Notes: a model not told the origin generated them from the letters alone. A DNA stretch of 64,000 nucleotides from Nitrospira sp. (GCA_029881435.1 JAOUMR010000006.1:1-64000); one strand, 5' to 3'. Counted from the first letter of the stretch, positions 49,244 through 58,720 are shown. Program-made: numbers and translations.

Positions 49244-50785
49244 TTACGGCCCGACTTGTTTGTTCTTCTTTGCCAGCGCCCTCCGCAATTCCACCATGGC
49301 CAACGTATCTCTTGCGCAATAGCGCAACAACGACTCCCGTAGCGCAGCCTGTTCCACCCAATCGGTTTCGACGAAGACCATGCGGTAGTATTCGGCGGCG
49401 GCTTGCCCTCCTGCTTGAATCGCAAGATCATCGTATCCAAGCGATGGCACAACAGCCGGCAACACCGATTTAATCGAGTAGGATCCATTGAAGTCGGGAT
49501 GGTAATAGTGCTCTCGAATAACAGGGAGGAGATCCCACAACCGTTTCAAAATTGATTTGAATGCCGATTTGAACTCAGGGAAGGTCTCTGCAAGTTGTCG
49601 GATGATTGCTTCTTCGTACGCGGAGTACACAACAATACTCCCTTTCTCCCCAAGTGATTCGATCAATGCCTGGGCCCACTGTTTACGCGGCTCCGACGCC
49701 TCGTTGTGGAGAAATTCCTGATGGGATAGTTCACCGGATTCCAGTTCGATGTGATTGGACCATTGGACAGGAATGGGCTGGTAGGGCCTGGTCAAGGGAA
49801 ACCGCGGCAACGCCAACATGACAGTTTCGATGTCCAGGTGGTGCACGGGATACGTGACAGAACGAAGGACTTTCCCCAATTCAGAGGACATCCACTCGAC
49901 ATTGTCTTTCACCCGTCGCTGCGCATCTGACAGTCGTGTGCCATTAGGAATGTCGTCGATCGTCGTAATGCCCTGTTGGACAAGCTGGTTCACAACCTCT
50001 TTTTTCCCCGGCAAGTGATAGATCCAGCGCGACGGCTTTCTCTTGGTGCAATGAGCCCAGAAAGGGCACTCGTAGGGCACATGACAATGCTGATCTGGTT
50101 CAATGTCAGGGGGATCAGATTTGAGGAGTGCGGATTTCATGACCGGTAACTGCTCATAGACCTGTCCCCGTCGAAGCGTCACCGATTCCGACATGTTTTT
50201 AACTGCGAAAAGAGCTCGTAAGTCGACCTCTCCACCTTGGTAGAGATATCCCGTATCGATGTGCATCAGACAGGTCGCATCGAGGGTCAATCCGACCCCT
50301 TGGACGACATGGCTTTGAACGGACAGATCGTCGAGGTGCACATCTTTCACTCGTGTTGATGACTTCACTTCGATTAATCGCCAAGACAAGGGTGCATCCT
50401 CACTAGTTCTCACCCGCTCCAAAATATCCACGCGCACCAGCACTCCGTCATGTTCAAACGCTCCTTCAAAGATGGACGGAATACTAGGATTGTGAACCAG
50501 AGCCGCCGTCTCTGCGACCGCAGCCTCCCGCTGGCGAAATCCTGCCTTCACCAATACCCCACCAGGAAAGTACTGCTGCGCAAGCCTGCCAATCTCAGTT
50601 CCCATATCCAGAATAGCCTGAGTCGACGCATCAGGCGGCGTCGCCAATTCAGGACGGTGAATCTCGAGATACAGACGTTTGAGACATTGCAACCCGGAGA
50701 GATACTTGGATTTCGATAAGCGGCGCGAGGGTGGCGCAGCGAATAGCCCCTCGTGTGAATCGGTCATTGTCACATTATCCATCAT
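49244..50785 (-). CDS. DUF2779 protein: PD-(D/E)XK nuclease-like plus DEDD/RNase H-like domain
   Basis: The N-terminal half looks like a RecB/Cas4-type nuclease: KYLSGLQCLKRLYL, VRVDILERV and WRLIEVKSSTRVKD (D...ExK core). One Cys near residue 34 and a later cluster CHVPYECPFWAHC could together hold an Fe-S cluster, as in Cas4 and AddB. The C-terminal DUF2779 half has VHHLDIETVMLALPRFP, the start of an RNase H-like/DEDD exonuclease fold, and YCARDTLAMVELRRAL near the end, the DEDDy-like third motif. The protein probably degrades nucleic acid, but its biological task is unknown. No CRISPR or defence gene is nearby; it stands alone beside a MATE pump. ATG 50767 is an alternative start. Confidence 0.82.
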   Translation of the reverse strand: MMDNVTMTDSHEGLFAAPPSRRLSKSKYLSGLQCLKRLYLEIHRPELATPPDASTQAILDMGTEIGRLAQQYFPGGVLVKAGFRQREAAVAETAALVHNPSIPSIFEGAFEHDGVLVRVDILERVRTSEDAPLSWRLIEVKSSTRVKDVHLDDLSVQSHVVQGVGLTLDATCLMHIDTGYLYQGGEVDLRALFAVKNMSESVTLRRGQVYEQLPVMKSALLKSDPPDIEPDQHCHVPYECPFWAHCTKRKPSRWIYHLPGKKEVVNQLVQQGITTIDDIPNGTRLSDAQRRVKDNVEWMSSELGKVLRSVTYPVHHLDIETVMLALPRFPLTRPYQPIPVQWSNHIELESGELSHQEFLHNEASEPRKQWAQALIESLGEKGSIVVYSAYEEAIIRQLAETFPEFKSAFKSILKRLWDLLPVIREHYYHPDFNGSYSIKSVLPAVVPSLGYDDLAIQAGGQAAAEYYRMVFVETDWVEQAALRESLLRYCARDTLAMVELRRALAKKNKQVGP

Positions 50786-50840
50786 CTCATCACGGATTTC
50801 TTACTGGGTGTCAGGGGAAAGTCTGTTAGGATTACGCGCC

Positions 50841-52166
50841 ATGATCAAAGATGTCGGCCAGATCAGACGGTCTGTGATGACGCTCGCATTCCCCATTACA
50901 GTCAGTAGTTTTCTTCAGCGGGCAGAAGGTATCGTCGCGATATTCCTTGTCGGCGGGCTGGGCGCCACGTCGATTGCAGCAGTCGGGTTGGGCCAACTGC
51001 TCGCATTTATCGCGACAACCGTGGTTTCGGGGCTTTCGGTCGGCACCAACGTCATCGTCGCCCAGCTCTGGGGGGCTCGACGGCGACAGGATGCAGGAGA
51101 AGCCGCGCGCCATTTTCTCTGGCTGTCCATCGGGATCTCGCTTCTGTTGGCCGCGTTAGGGGTATGGAGTAACGCTTTTGTGATGCACCACTTGGGAGCC
51201 GAACCGGGCGTCATCGAATTGGCTCTCCCCTATTCGACACTCATCTTTCTCGTCATCCCTTGCACGGTACTTATACAGGTGTTGTCCTCTATTCTCCAGG
51301 GGACGGGTGATACCCGCACTCCAATGTATGCCATGATCGGCGTGAACCTTCTGCATGTCTCCTTTGCCTACCCCCTCATCTATGGACGATGGGGCCTCCC
51401 TAGTCTAGGCCTCACGGGGGCAGCCATCGCTGTCGGTTTTGCTGAGGCAACCGGTGCTCTTTATTTGCTCATGCGTTGTCGCTCAATTCTGAAGCAGTCG
51501 TTACGGGTGCGCCTTGACCTCATCAGGTCGATTTGGGAAGTCGGGGCATCGGTTTCCGGAGAACGGATCATTCAGCAAGCCGGAGTCTTTGTCTATACGA
51601 AGCTTGTGCTCCTCTACGGTACCGTGGCGTATGCTGCACACCAAGTCGGCTTATCGATCGAATCATTCTCATTTCTACCAGGGTATGGGCTCGCCATCGC
51701 CGCGGCCACCATGGTGGGTCAGAGCATTGGAGCAGGAAAGTATGCCAGGGCGAAACTGGAAAACTGGGAGGCCAATCGAATCGCCATGGCTCTGATGGCC
51801 GGCATGGGCCTGATCTTTTACTTGTTCCCAGATGCGTTGCTACGCGCATTTACGACAGACGAAGCGGTCATTGAACTTGGAATCACGTTTCTGAAAATTG
51901 TGGCTCTATTGCAGATCCCATTGGCCGTCACCATGGTGTTAGCTGGATCACTCCGTGGTGCGGGCGATACCCGGTTCATCATGGGTACCACCGTCGTCGG
52001 CATGTGGGGAGTGCGCGTGCCGTTGGCCCTAATGGCAGCGCTGTGGTTAGATCAGTCGGTGTTCTTCATCTGGGCAGTAACGATCGCGGATTGGTCGGTA
52101 CGCATGGGTCTGTTGCTGTGGCGTTATCGATCTGAACGTTGGCGGCAGATTCAAGTCATCCGGTAA
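50841..52166 (+). CDS. MATE family efflux transporter
   Basis: Twelve membrane helices in two homologous halves, with MATE features: TLAFPITVSSFLQRAEGIVAIFLVGGLG, SVGTNVIVAQLWGARRRQDA, and in the second half AHQVGLSIESFSFLPGYGLAIAAATMVGQSIGAG and VLAGSLRGAGDTRFIMG. It exports cationic drugs or metabolites in exchange for sodium or protons. 441 residues is normal. The track ORF starts 54 codons upstream inside the divergent gene; ATG 50841 follows AGGA. Confidence 0.93.
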   Translation: MIKDVGQIRRSVMTLAFPITVSSFLQRAEGIVAIFLVGGLGATSIAAVGLGQLLAFIATTVVSGLSVGTNVIVAQLWGARRRQDAGEAARHFLWLSIGISLLLAALGVWSNAFVMHHLGAEPGVIELALPYSTLIFLVIPCTVLIQVLSSILQGTGDTRTPMYAMIGVNLLHVSFAYPLIYGRWGLPSLGLTGAAIAVGFAEATGALYLLMRCRSILKQSLRVRLDLIRSIWEVGASVSGERIIQQAGVFVYTKLVLLYGTVAYAAHQVGLSIESFSFLPGYGLAIAAATMVGQSIGAGKYARAKLENWEANRIAMALMAGMGLIFYLFPDALLRAFTTDEAVIELGITFLKIVALLQIPLAVTMVLAGSLRGAGDTRFIMGTTVVGMWGVRVPLALMAALWLDQSVFFIWAVTIADWSVRMGLLLWRYRSERWRQIQVIR

Positions 52167-52179
52167 CGGCAAAGCGTTA

Positions 52180-54444
52180 TCACACGGTTTGCAGCAACGG
52201 CATTTCCTCCAGTCCCTCTTCCACCAGGAACTCGATATCGCCGGTGACGACATCGTACATTGCTCCGACAATCGCGATACGCCGCTCTCGGACGAGTCCG
52301 TCGAGCGTCTTACTCTGCTCGCGCATCTCTCTGACCACCCGTATGACGTTGTGTCTGGCCACGGCATCGACCCGTGATGCCATTTGAGGCGAGCGTGGTT
52401 CCTCGGTCCCCTGACAGAGGATTCCCTCAGCAGATCGATGAATCTCGTTCACAATGGAATCAAGATGTTCACATCCTGTCGCTTCAACCGCCGTCATGGA
52501 CGAACCCAGGAGTTTGACCGCGGCCGAAACTGCACCGCATCTGGTATGCCCGATCACGATCAGGAGTTTTGCCCCTGCTACGGCGCAACCATATTCTGCG
52601 CTGGCCAATACCTTTGGGCTGTTCACATTCCCGGCAATGCGGATACTAAAAATGTCTCCCATACCGAGGTCGAAGATCAATTCAACGGGAGTGCGAGAAT
52701 CAATGCAACTAAGCGCGACGGCGAAGGGATGTTGGCCCTCGGCTGTCGCGCGGACCTGACGATTGAAGTCTCTCGTGAGGCGCCGCCCCGTGCGGACGCG
52801 TTCATGGCCATCCTTCAGGAGTTGCAAGACCTGCTGCGGTGTGAGTGCTGCTTGGAGTTCACGGGTCGAATAATCCACATATTGAATCTGATCTTTGAAC
52901 TTGTACTCGTTCCGAAATCCGATGAGGCTTACATCAATACCGCGAGCCGGTCCTGTCTGTTCTTTGAAATCACGAATAAGGTCGAGCACGTCCGGGTCGA
53001 TGTAGTCCGTATTCTGGGCATCAAGCAGCACGCGCCCATTGCGTGGTGCTTCAGCTAGTACGCGAGACAAGGCCGCACGATTGAGAAAGCTCTCCTGGTT
53101 GGCCAGTTCGATATGGAGGACGTCGCCGCCGAGATGCTTTTCCACGAAACGGCGCACCGGGCGTTGTATATTGCTATTGAGAATAAACCCAATGGCCACG
53201 ACGAGCCCAATCACGATACCGATCAAAAGGTCGGTAAAGACGATTGCCGTCACGGTCGCCGCGAACGGAATGAATTGATAGCGGCCTTCAGCCCACATCT
53301 GCTTGATCAACGCAGGACTGGCCAGCTTTACCCCCGTCATGAGCAAGATCGCCGCGAGACACGAGAGTGGAATCATGTTCAGATAGGTTGGGATGAACGG
53401 GACACTGATCGCAATCAACAGACCATGCACAAGAGTCGCCATTTTTGTTTTTCCGCCGGTGGTGACGTTGACGGAACTGCGGATGATCACCGATGTGACC
53501 GGAAGACCACCGACCAATCCACAGGTTACGTTTCCAATCCCTTGCGCCAATAACTCTTGGTTCGGTGGCGAAGTCCGTTGTTGTGGATCTAGCCGATCAA
53601 CCGCTTGCAGATTGAGGAGAGTTTCCAAAGATGCGACCATGGCGATGGTCAATCCAGCGATATACACAGCTGGGTTGGTCCACTGGGTATGATCGTGAAA
53701 TTGCAGTAAGCCCAGGAATTCGCCCAGGCTATCGGCTATCGGTACCTGGACGAGATGGCTTGCGCTGATCAGCCAAGGATCTCCAAGTTGCTCAAACCAT
53801 AGGCTTACACCGACACCGAACAGCACCACGGCCAGCGGAACCGGCACGGCGGAGTCTTTCAGAGGTTTCCAGGTGCTCCACAGGACGAGCAGAACGAGGG
53901 ATGCCAGACCAATGATGGAAGCACCAAGTTGAAAATCCCCGAACATATGGAAGAATTCGGAAAACGTCGTTTCGAGGTCCGGTTGAAAGAAGGACATTTC
54001 TCCTTCCGGATCCGGGTCATGCCCAACCAGATGCGGGATTTGTTTCAAGATGAGAATCACGCCGATGGCAGCCAGCAATCCCTTGATCACGCTGGTTGGG
54101 AAGAACGCCGCGATGAATCCTCCTTTTGCGACACCAAGGCCGATTTGAATCACCCCTGCAAGGACAACCGCGGTTAGAAAGGCTGAAAATGAGCCGAGTG
54201 AGAGGATTTCCGCCGCGACGACTGCCGATAATCCGGCGGCCGGGCCGCTTACACTGGTGTGGGAACCACTGAAAAGCCCCACGACGATGCCGCCGACAAT
54301 TCCCGCTACTAATCCCGACAGCAGCGGCGCGCCGGAAGCGAGCGCAATTCCGAGGCATAAAGGCAAGGCCACAAAAAAGACGACAAGACCCGATTTTATG
54401 TCGGCTAGAAGGGTGCCCACGGACATGCCATTGGTGGTACGCAT
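52180..54444 (-). CDS. SulP anion transporter fused to beta-carbonic anhydrase
   Basis: Residues 1-410 form a SulP transporter (PLCLGIALASGAPLLSGLVAGIVGG, GPAAGLSAVVAA, ETLLNLQAVDRLDPQQRTSPPNQELLAQGIGN). Residues about 430-535 are STAS-like. Residues about 545-750 are a beta-carbonic anhydrase with zinc ligands in LSCIDSRTP (Cys, with the Asp-Arg dyad) and GHTRCGAV (His and Cys). SulP-carbonic anhydrase fusions are known and are thought to import bicarbonate or to couple anion flux to CO2/HCO3- conversion, which fits an autotroph. AGGAG lies ten bases before ATG 54444; ATG 54426 is an alternative. Confidence 0.94.
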   Translation of the reverse strand: MRTTNGMSVGTLLADIKSGLVVFFVALPLCLGIALASGAPLLSGLVAGIVGGIVVGLFSGSHTSVSGPAAGLSAVVAAEILSLGSFSAFLTAVVLAGVIQIGLGVAKGGFIAAFFPTSVIKGLLAAIGVILILKQIPHLVGHDPDPEGEMSFFQPDLETTFSEFFHMFGDFQLGASIIGLASLVLLVLWSTWKPLKDSAVPVPLAVVLFGVGVSLWFEQLGDPWLISASHLVQVPIADSLGEFLGLLQFHDHTQWTNPAVYIAGLTIAMVASLETLLNLQAVDRLDPQQRTSPPNQELLAQGIGNVTCGLVGGLPVTSVIIRSSVNVTTGGKTKMATLVHGLLIAISVPFIPTYLNMIPLSCLAAILLMTGVKLASPALIKQMWAEGRYQFIPFAATVTAIVFTDLLIGIVIGLVVAIGFILNSNIQRPVRRFVEKHLGGDVLHIELANQESFLNRAALSRVLAEAPRNGRVLLDAQNTDYIDPDVLDLIRDFKEQTGPARGIDVSLIGFRNEYKFKDQIQYVDYSTRELQAALTPQQVLQLLKDGHERVRTGRRLTRDFNRQVRATAEGQHPFAVALSCIDSRTPVELIFDLGMGDIFSIRIAGNVNSPKVLASAEYGCAVAGAKLLIVIGHTRCGAVSAAVKLLGSSMTAVEATGCEHLDSIVNEIHRSAEGILCQGTEEPRSPQMASRVDAVARHNVIRVVREMREQSKTLDGLVRERRIAIVGAMYDVVTGDIEFLVEEGLEEMPLLQTV

Positions 54445-54529
54445 GAGAAGAGTGCTCCTATTGTAACCGATTCGCCGGTTACAGATGCAGGAACGAGAGT
54501 GAGAAACGCTGGAGGGAGATCGAAGAAGT

Positions 54530-54889
54530 TCAGGTCATTCGCTGATCAGACCAGGCATAAGCAGCACCGAAACACACGCCAGCCACAGCCGACTGGATGA
54601 ACACATTTTCCGCATGAATAGCCATCGCCCACCACACGATGGCGGCCAAGAGCCCTGCAACAGCTCCGAGAAGAACTTTCCCACCTGCAAGTCGAAGCCA
54701 GTCGGTGAAGAGCACCCAGGCTGCCATATACAACGCACCAGCAGTAGCTGATGCGCAGAGGTACATGAGATCGCGCTTGAAGAACCAGACTTGGACCGCT
54801 CCGGCAAGCGCACCAAGAATCAGGCCAGTCACAACCCGCTTAATCAAGATGGAATAATGAAATGAGGTATCGGCCAATGCATCCTCCAT
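54530..54889 (-). CDS. Small membrane protein, four helices
   Basis: 119 residues with four predicted membrane helices (VTGLILGALAGAVQVWFF, LMYLCASATAGALYMAAWVLF, KVLLGAVAGLLAAIVWWAMAI, FIQSAVAGVCFGAAYAW), rich in Ala and Gly. No family recognised. ATG 54889 is preferred to a TTG at 54919. It lies 85 bp upstream of the SulP-carbonic anhydrase gene on the same strand and may be co-expressed. Confidence 0.75.
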   Translation of the reverse strand: MEDALADTSFHYSILIKRVVTGLILGALAGAVQVWFFKRDLMYLCASATAGALYMAAWVLFTDWLRLAGGKVLLGAVAGLLAAIVWWAMAIHAENVFIQSAVAGVCFGAAYAWSDQRMT

Positions 54890-54947
54890 TGTGCTCTGCC
54901 CAAGTATCACAGGGGGCAAGGTGTTGCGCAGAATCTATTGCAATCAG

Positions 54948-55697
54948 TCAATACAGCCATACCTGACCGCCGGATCGTAGTGCAAGCCCTGACTGGGGAG
55001 CCCACTGCTCCAAGCCAAACAGCCAACGTCGCTCGGGACGCATGAAGTATAGCTTTACGCTCTCAACCGCCGATCCACCAGACTTCTTCTGAGGCTGAGC
55101 GCCAAGAATTTTCTGCCAGGCTGGACGCCATTGCGAAGGGCGCACATGAATGGGATCAAAGCCGTACCACGCGGGATCGAGCCTAAAGAATTGGGCGCCG
55201 TACGTTTCAGCCAACTTGGCCAGCCCTTCGTTGACCAATTCCGATCGGTCGATCACTTGAGCGAGAGACAACCTGCAGGACGGTACCAGAATCGAACGAA
55301 AGGCCAGAAATTTCAGATTCGACAGGCGGGAGATGCTGGCGAGAGGCAGGTCCGTCACCACAATATCCTTCGTCACTCGACTCAGGCGAATGAGTGTCTC
55401 CTCCACCCACCCCAGCGTTCGTTCAACTGAAAAGCCGTACAAGATATCGTTACCGACATCGGTCACCAGGCCTCTGGTGGCCAGTGGAGGTCGGCGTTCC
55501 AGCTCAGCCCACAGGCCTGACCTGAGGATGCCGGGCAGCGTACGAAAAATAATCCGACTCGGAGCGCCATAGGATCGCCCATGACCGAGCGCCGCCAGCA
55601 CTTCCACGTGTGGTCCCCACACCGATCTCGCCGTCGAGACGACGGTCTGGAATCCACGTGTCAGATTGCTGGCGCCAAGCGCAACGACACGAACCAT
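54948..55697 (-). CDS. SGNH/GDSL-like hydrolase
   Basis: A 249-residue cytoplasmic protein with SGNH blocks in order: block I VVALGASNLTRGF (nucleophile Ser), block III TDVGNDILYG (Gly/Asn oxyanion hole) and block V DPIHVRPSQWRP (Asp and His). These make an esterase or lipase-like hydrolase; the substrate is unknown. The C-terminal 40 residues are an extra segment (LYFMRPERRWLFGLEQW). Neighbours give no clear hint. Confidence 0.82.
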   Translation of the reverse strand: MVRVVALGASNLTRGFQTVVSTARSVWGPHVEVLAALGHGRSYGAPSRIIFRTLPGILRSGLWAELERRPPLATRGLVTDVGNDILYGFSVERTLGWVEETLIRLSRVTKDIVVTDLPLASISRLSNLKFLAFRSILVPSCRLSLAQVIDRSELVNEGLAKLAETYGAQFFRLDPAWYGFDPIHVRPSQWRPAWQKILGAQPQKKSGGSAVESVKLYFMRPERRWLFGLEQWAPQSGLALRSGGQVWLY

Positions 55698-55719
55698 CGC
55701 TCGTGCTCCCCCGGCTTGA

Positions 55720-57069
55720 TTATGGTTTGGGCGGACAGGTTGTCTGCCTCGTGTCGCGGCCAGGCCCTTTCGTGACTTCGATCCGTCCGACGCCCTTCAC
55801 GTTTGCACAGAGGTCGCCCAATCCCGGCGTGATGAGCCTAAATGGCCCACCCTTTCCATCCGGCAACGGCTGGCCATCGAGCTCATACAGGAGGAGCCCG
55901 AAATCACGAGCTTGCTGAAGCGTCAGTGTCGAAGCATACGTGCCATCCACCGAATGAAACGTGACATGATCGACATCGATGTGCAGAGCCGGCACTTCCA
56001 GCAGTCCCTTAAGTTTGACGGCGCGTCCCTGCATGCCCGGCATCATGGTAGTGACGTCGGCGACCTGATGGTCTTCTGGTAACTGTCGGAGCGCCTCGCG
56101 ATCGAATGAAACAGGCTGGACGACAGCGCCGTCGATCTTCACGACACCGGGGCCGACCTTTTCTTTCTCCGTCATCGCCTTGATCATCGCCGTCAGTGCT
56201 TCGTTCACTGGCGTCGGAACGCCCAGTTCCCGTCCCTTCTCCACAATATACCCATTCAAGTATGCGATTTCTGTCTGGCGTCCCACCTTCCAATCGTCAT
56301 ACATCGAGGTATGGATATCGCGAATCTCCTGCGTGGCCTTCACGACTCGTTCCGGCATATCCAGCGGTAACGGCACTTTGAGGGTTGCCGAGATTGCCGT
56401 GACTTCCCCCACGATTTGCCTGATCACGCCGAGCATTTCCGGGTGGTCCAGCGCCTTCGCCACACAATCGTTGATGAGCACGGTGATGGGATTGAAGACA
56501 CAGTTCCAGCACATCTTCTCCCATTTGCTGCGGCGAATATCTTTGGACAGCTGGCAGGGAATGCCCGCTGCAACGAAGCGGTCGCGGATTTTCAGCAGCC
56601 GTTCGCTCTCATACCCCATCAGTTCGCCGATCGCCACGGCCCCCTTCTTATAGTGATCAATCACGCCAGGCTCGGCGATCTTCGAATAGATAAAGGCCAC
56701 CCCACCCACGACACAGTCGCGATTGAATCGGGCGATCAGCCGATCTTCGGTATCGATTCCATTCTGTAGGGTGAGGATGACCGTCTGCTCTGAGAGCACA
56801 GGCTCAATCTGGTCCATGACCTCATCGAGATCGTAGGCTTTCACTCCCAGGACAATGAGGTCGGGTTTCGGAAACTCTCGAGCCTCCGAGGCCACCCTTG
56901 GCCGGACGGTGAACGACCCACTGGCACTACGAATGGTCAGGCCGTTCCGTTTGACAGCGTCACGTGTTGTGGGCCTCAGCAAAAAGGAGACATCCGGATT
57001 ATTCTTTGCTAGATGTGCTCCAAAGAACCCGCCGACCGATCCGGCACCGACCACTAAGATCTGTTTCAT
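55720..57069 (-). CDS. 2-dehydropantoate 2-reductase fused to degenerate sulfite-oxidase-like domain
   Basis: Residues 1-305 are a ketopantoate reductase (PanE/ApbA): the NADP-binding GAGSVGGFFGAHLAKN, LQNGIDTEDRLIARF, catalytic-region SKWEKMCWNCVFNPITVL and NGYIVEKGRELGVPTPVNEAL. This enzyme makes pantoate for coenzyme A. Residues about 315-440 are a sulfite-oxidase-type molybdopterin-fold domain (LPEDHQVADVTTMMPGMQG, GKGGPFRLITPG). The Cys that binds molybdenum in this family is replaced by Met (TTMMPG), so the domain probably has no Moco. ATG 57069 gives MKQILVVGAG; the 103 extra residues of the track have no support. Confidence 0.88.
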   Translation of the reverse strand: MKQILVVGAGSVGGFFGAHLAKNNPDVSFLLRPTTRDAVKRNGLTIRSASGSFTVRPRVASEAREFPKPDLIVLGVKAYDLDEVMDQIEPVLSEQTVILTLQNGIDTEDRLIARFNRDCVVGGVAFIYSKIAEPGVIDHYKKGAVAIGELMGYESERLLKIRDRFVAAGIPCQLSKDIRRSKWEKMCWNCVFNPITVLINDCVAKALDHPEMLGVIRQIVGEVTAISATLKVPLPLDMPERVVKATQEIRDIHTSMYDDWKVGRQTEIAYLNGYIVEKGRELGVPTPVNEALTAMIKAMTEKEKVGPGVVKIDGAVVQPVSFDREALRQLPEDHQVADVTTMMPGMQGRAVKLKGLLEVPALHIDVDHVTFHSVDGTYASTLTLQQARDFGLLLYELDGQPLPDGKGGPFRLITPGLGDLCANVKGVGRIEVTKGPGRDTRQTTCPPKP

Positions 57070-57169
57070 GCTCGTCTCCACTCGCGTCACATAGGTTGCG
57101 TGAGCAACGGCGGTACTATAGCATGAGCCGACGAGGAGGCGCAGCCGTCTCCCCGCTCTGTGACGATCT

Positions 57170-57904
57170 ATGACGCATGGTTCTGATCTCGGGATCCTCA
57201 AGGACAAACTCGCCAACGCGCGATCCATCACGGTGCTCACCGGTGCCGGCATTTCCGCTGATAGCGGCGTGCCGACCTTTCGTGGTACCGACGGCCTATG
57301 GCGGAATTTTCGTGCAGAAGATCTTGCGACGCCGGATGCCTTTACGCGGGATCCTCGGCTGGTGTGGGAATGGTACAACTGGCGGCGTGAACTGATCGCG
57401 ACAAAGCAACCGAATGCTGCTCATCAGGCAATCGTCGAGTTGGAACGCCGTTGTCCACGGTTTTGGCTCATCACACAAAACGTAGACGGGCTGCACCGAG
57501 CGGCGGGATCACGAAGACTGTCCGAGATTCACGGCAACATTTGGATGGTGCGCTGCACGGCCTGCGGACACGTTTCTGAAAGTCATGAGGTTCCAATCCA
57601 GATCCTGCCTCTGTGCAGCCTCTGTCGGAATCTTCTACGACCCCATATCGTGTGGTTCGGAGAATCACTCGCGGAGGAGGACTTGCGGCGTAGCTATACC
57701 GCCCTTCAATCGAGCGATGTGTGCCTGATCATCGGGACGTCCGGTATGGTCTATCCCGCTGCCGGATTTGCGTCGATTGCAAAAGAGGCCGGCGCCTTCG
57801 TGGCCGAGATCAATCTCGACCCCACACCGCAGTCAGCGCTGGTCGATATGTCCCTCCAAGGCCGTGCGAAAGACATCGTACCGTTATTGCTCGAGCCGTG
57901 CTAG
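57170..57904 (+). CDS. cobB: Sirtuin NAD-dependent protein deacylase
   Basis: Removes acyl groups from lysines with NAD as co-substrate. Motifs: GAGISADSGVPTFRG (NAD loop), TQNVDGLHRAAG, catalytic His in SEIHGN, and two zinc Cys pairs (CTACG and CSLC). YNWRREL contains the YxxR pair that in class III sirtuins such as SIRT5 and CobB binds acidic acyl groups, so desuccinylase or demalonylase activity is expected. 244 residues is normal. The 3' end overlaps the convergent HAD gene by 21 bp. Confidence 0.93.
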   Translation: MTHGSDLGILKDKLANARSITVLTGAGISADSGVPTFRGTDGLWRNFRAEDLATPDAFTRDPRLVWEWYNWRRELIATKQPNAAHQAIVELERRCPRFWLITQNVDGLHRAAGSRRLSEIHGNIWMVRCTACGHVSESHEVPIQILPLCSLCRNLLRPHIVWFGESLAEEDLRRSYTALQSSDVCLIIGTSGMVYPAAGFASIAKEAGAFVAEINLDPTPQSALVDMSLQGRAKDIVPLLLEPC

Positions 57905-58609
57905 AAGTAGGACTACTTCCTCTAAATTTCTGATGACCTGAACGCCTTCTGGTTGCTGCTGCCCTTTGCGGTCCAACAGAACGGCGTGCAGTCCAGCCTT
58001 CCGCGCGCCTTCCACGTCCTCTCGAAAACTATCTCCCACATGCAGAGCTTCTTCTGCATCGACTGCGTGCTTCTCCAACGCGAGGTGAAAAATCTTGGGA
58101 GCCGGTTTTGCCGCTTGGGCCAAACTCGAGATCGTCACCGTGTCGAAACTGTCAGCGATACCTAGTCCGCGCATCACCGTGAAAAGACGGGAGTCAAAAT
58201 TTGAGATGATGCCGAGCTCCAGATCCTGCGCTTTGAGTCGCGCCAAGATGGCCGCTGTTTCAGGAAATAAGCGCCATGATTGATGATCTTCAAACGCGTG
58301 AAAGACCTGATCGAAGAACTCGTCGAATCGTTGGAACATGCCCACACGGTAAAAGACGTTATGAACAATATCGAACCACCAGAGCCGCTCGCTCTGTTTG
58401 ATCTGCGCTGGCTCGGTGATGGCGAAGACCGGAGGCGGAGCTTCTTGGAACGCACGGCGGAATGCCTGGGCGATCTCGGTGACGGAATCCGGTTTCTGGC
58501 GAAACCCGAATTGAACTGCATGATGAAGGTACATCTCCGCCACCGAACCGTGCACGTGAAACAGGGTATCGGCAGCGTCAAAAAATACGACTCGTATTGA
58601 ACGACTCAT
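57884..58609 (-). CDS. HAD family hydrolase, REG-2/HDHD3-like
   Basis: A HAD-superfamily phosphatase-like protein: motif I VVFFDAADTLF, a helical cap, motif II GIISNFDSR, motif III Lys in AKPAPKIF and motif IV HVGDSFREDVEGA. In motif I the second Asp of DxD is replaced (DAADT), as often seen in HDHD3/REG-2 relatives, so phosphatase activity may be altered. Substrate unknown. Convergent with the sirtuin gene with a short overlap. Confidence 0.88.
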   Translation of the reverse strand: MSRSIRVVFFDAADTLFHVHGSVAEMYLHHAVQFGFRQKPDSVTEIAQAFRRAFQEAPPPVFAITEPAQIKQSERLWWFDIVHNVFYRVGMFQRFDEFFDQVFHAFEDHQSWRLFPETAAILARLKAQDLELGIISNFDSRLFTVMRGLGIADSFDTVTISSLAQAAKPAPKIFHLALEKHAVDAEEALHVGDSFREDVEGARKAGLHAVLLDRKGQQQPEGVQVIRNLEEVVLLLARLEQ

Positions 58610-58691
58610 GCTTCCCCAATCATGGCCTCAGTAAGCAGCCTGCCTTCATGCCCAAATACATCATGAATACAATCACCTATCCATCGTTTTC

Positions 58692-58720
58692 TTGACAAAG
58701 AATACCCCCCTTGCTAGCTT
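58692..58720 (+). promoter_or_regulatory. Sigma-70-like promoter of the receiver-domain gene
   Basis: TTGACA, 17 bases, TAGCTT. The -35 is perfect and the spacing ideal; the -10 keeps the T, A and final T. The start codon of the receiver-domain gene follows 31 bp later with GGGAGA in between. Confidence 0.5.
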
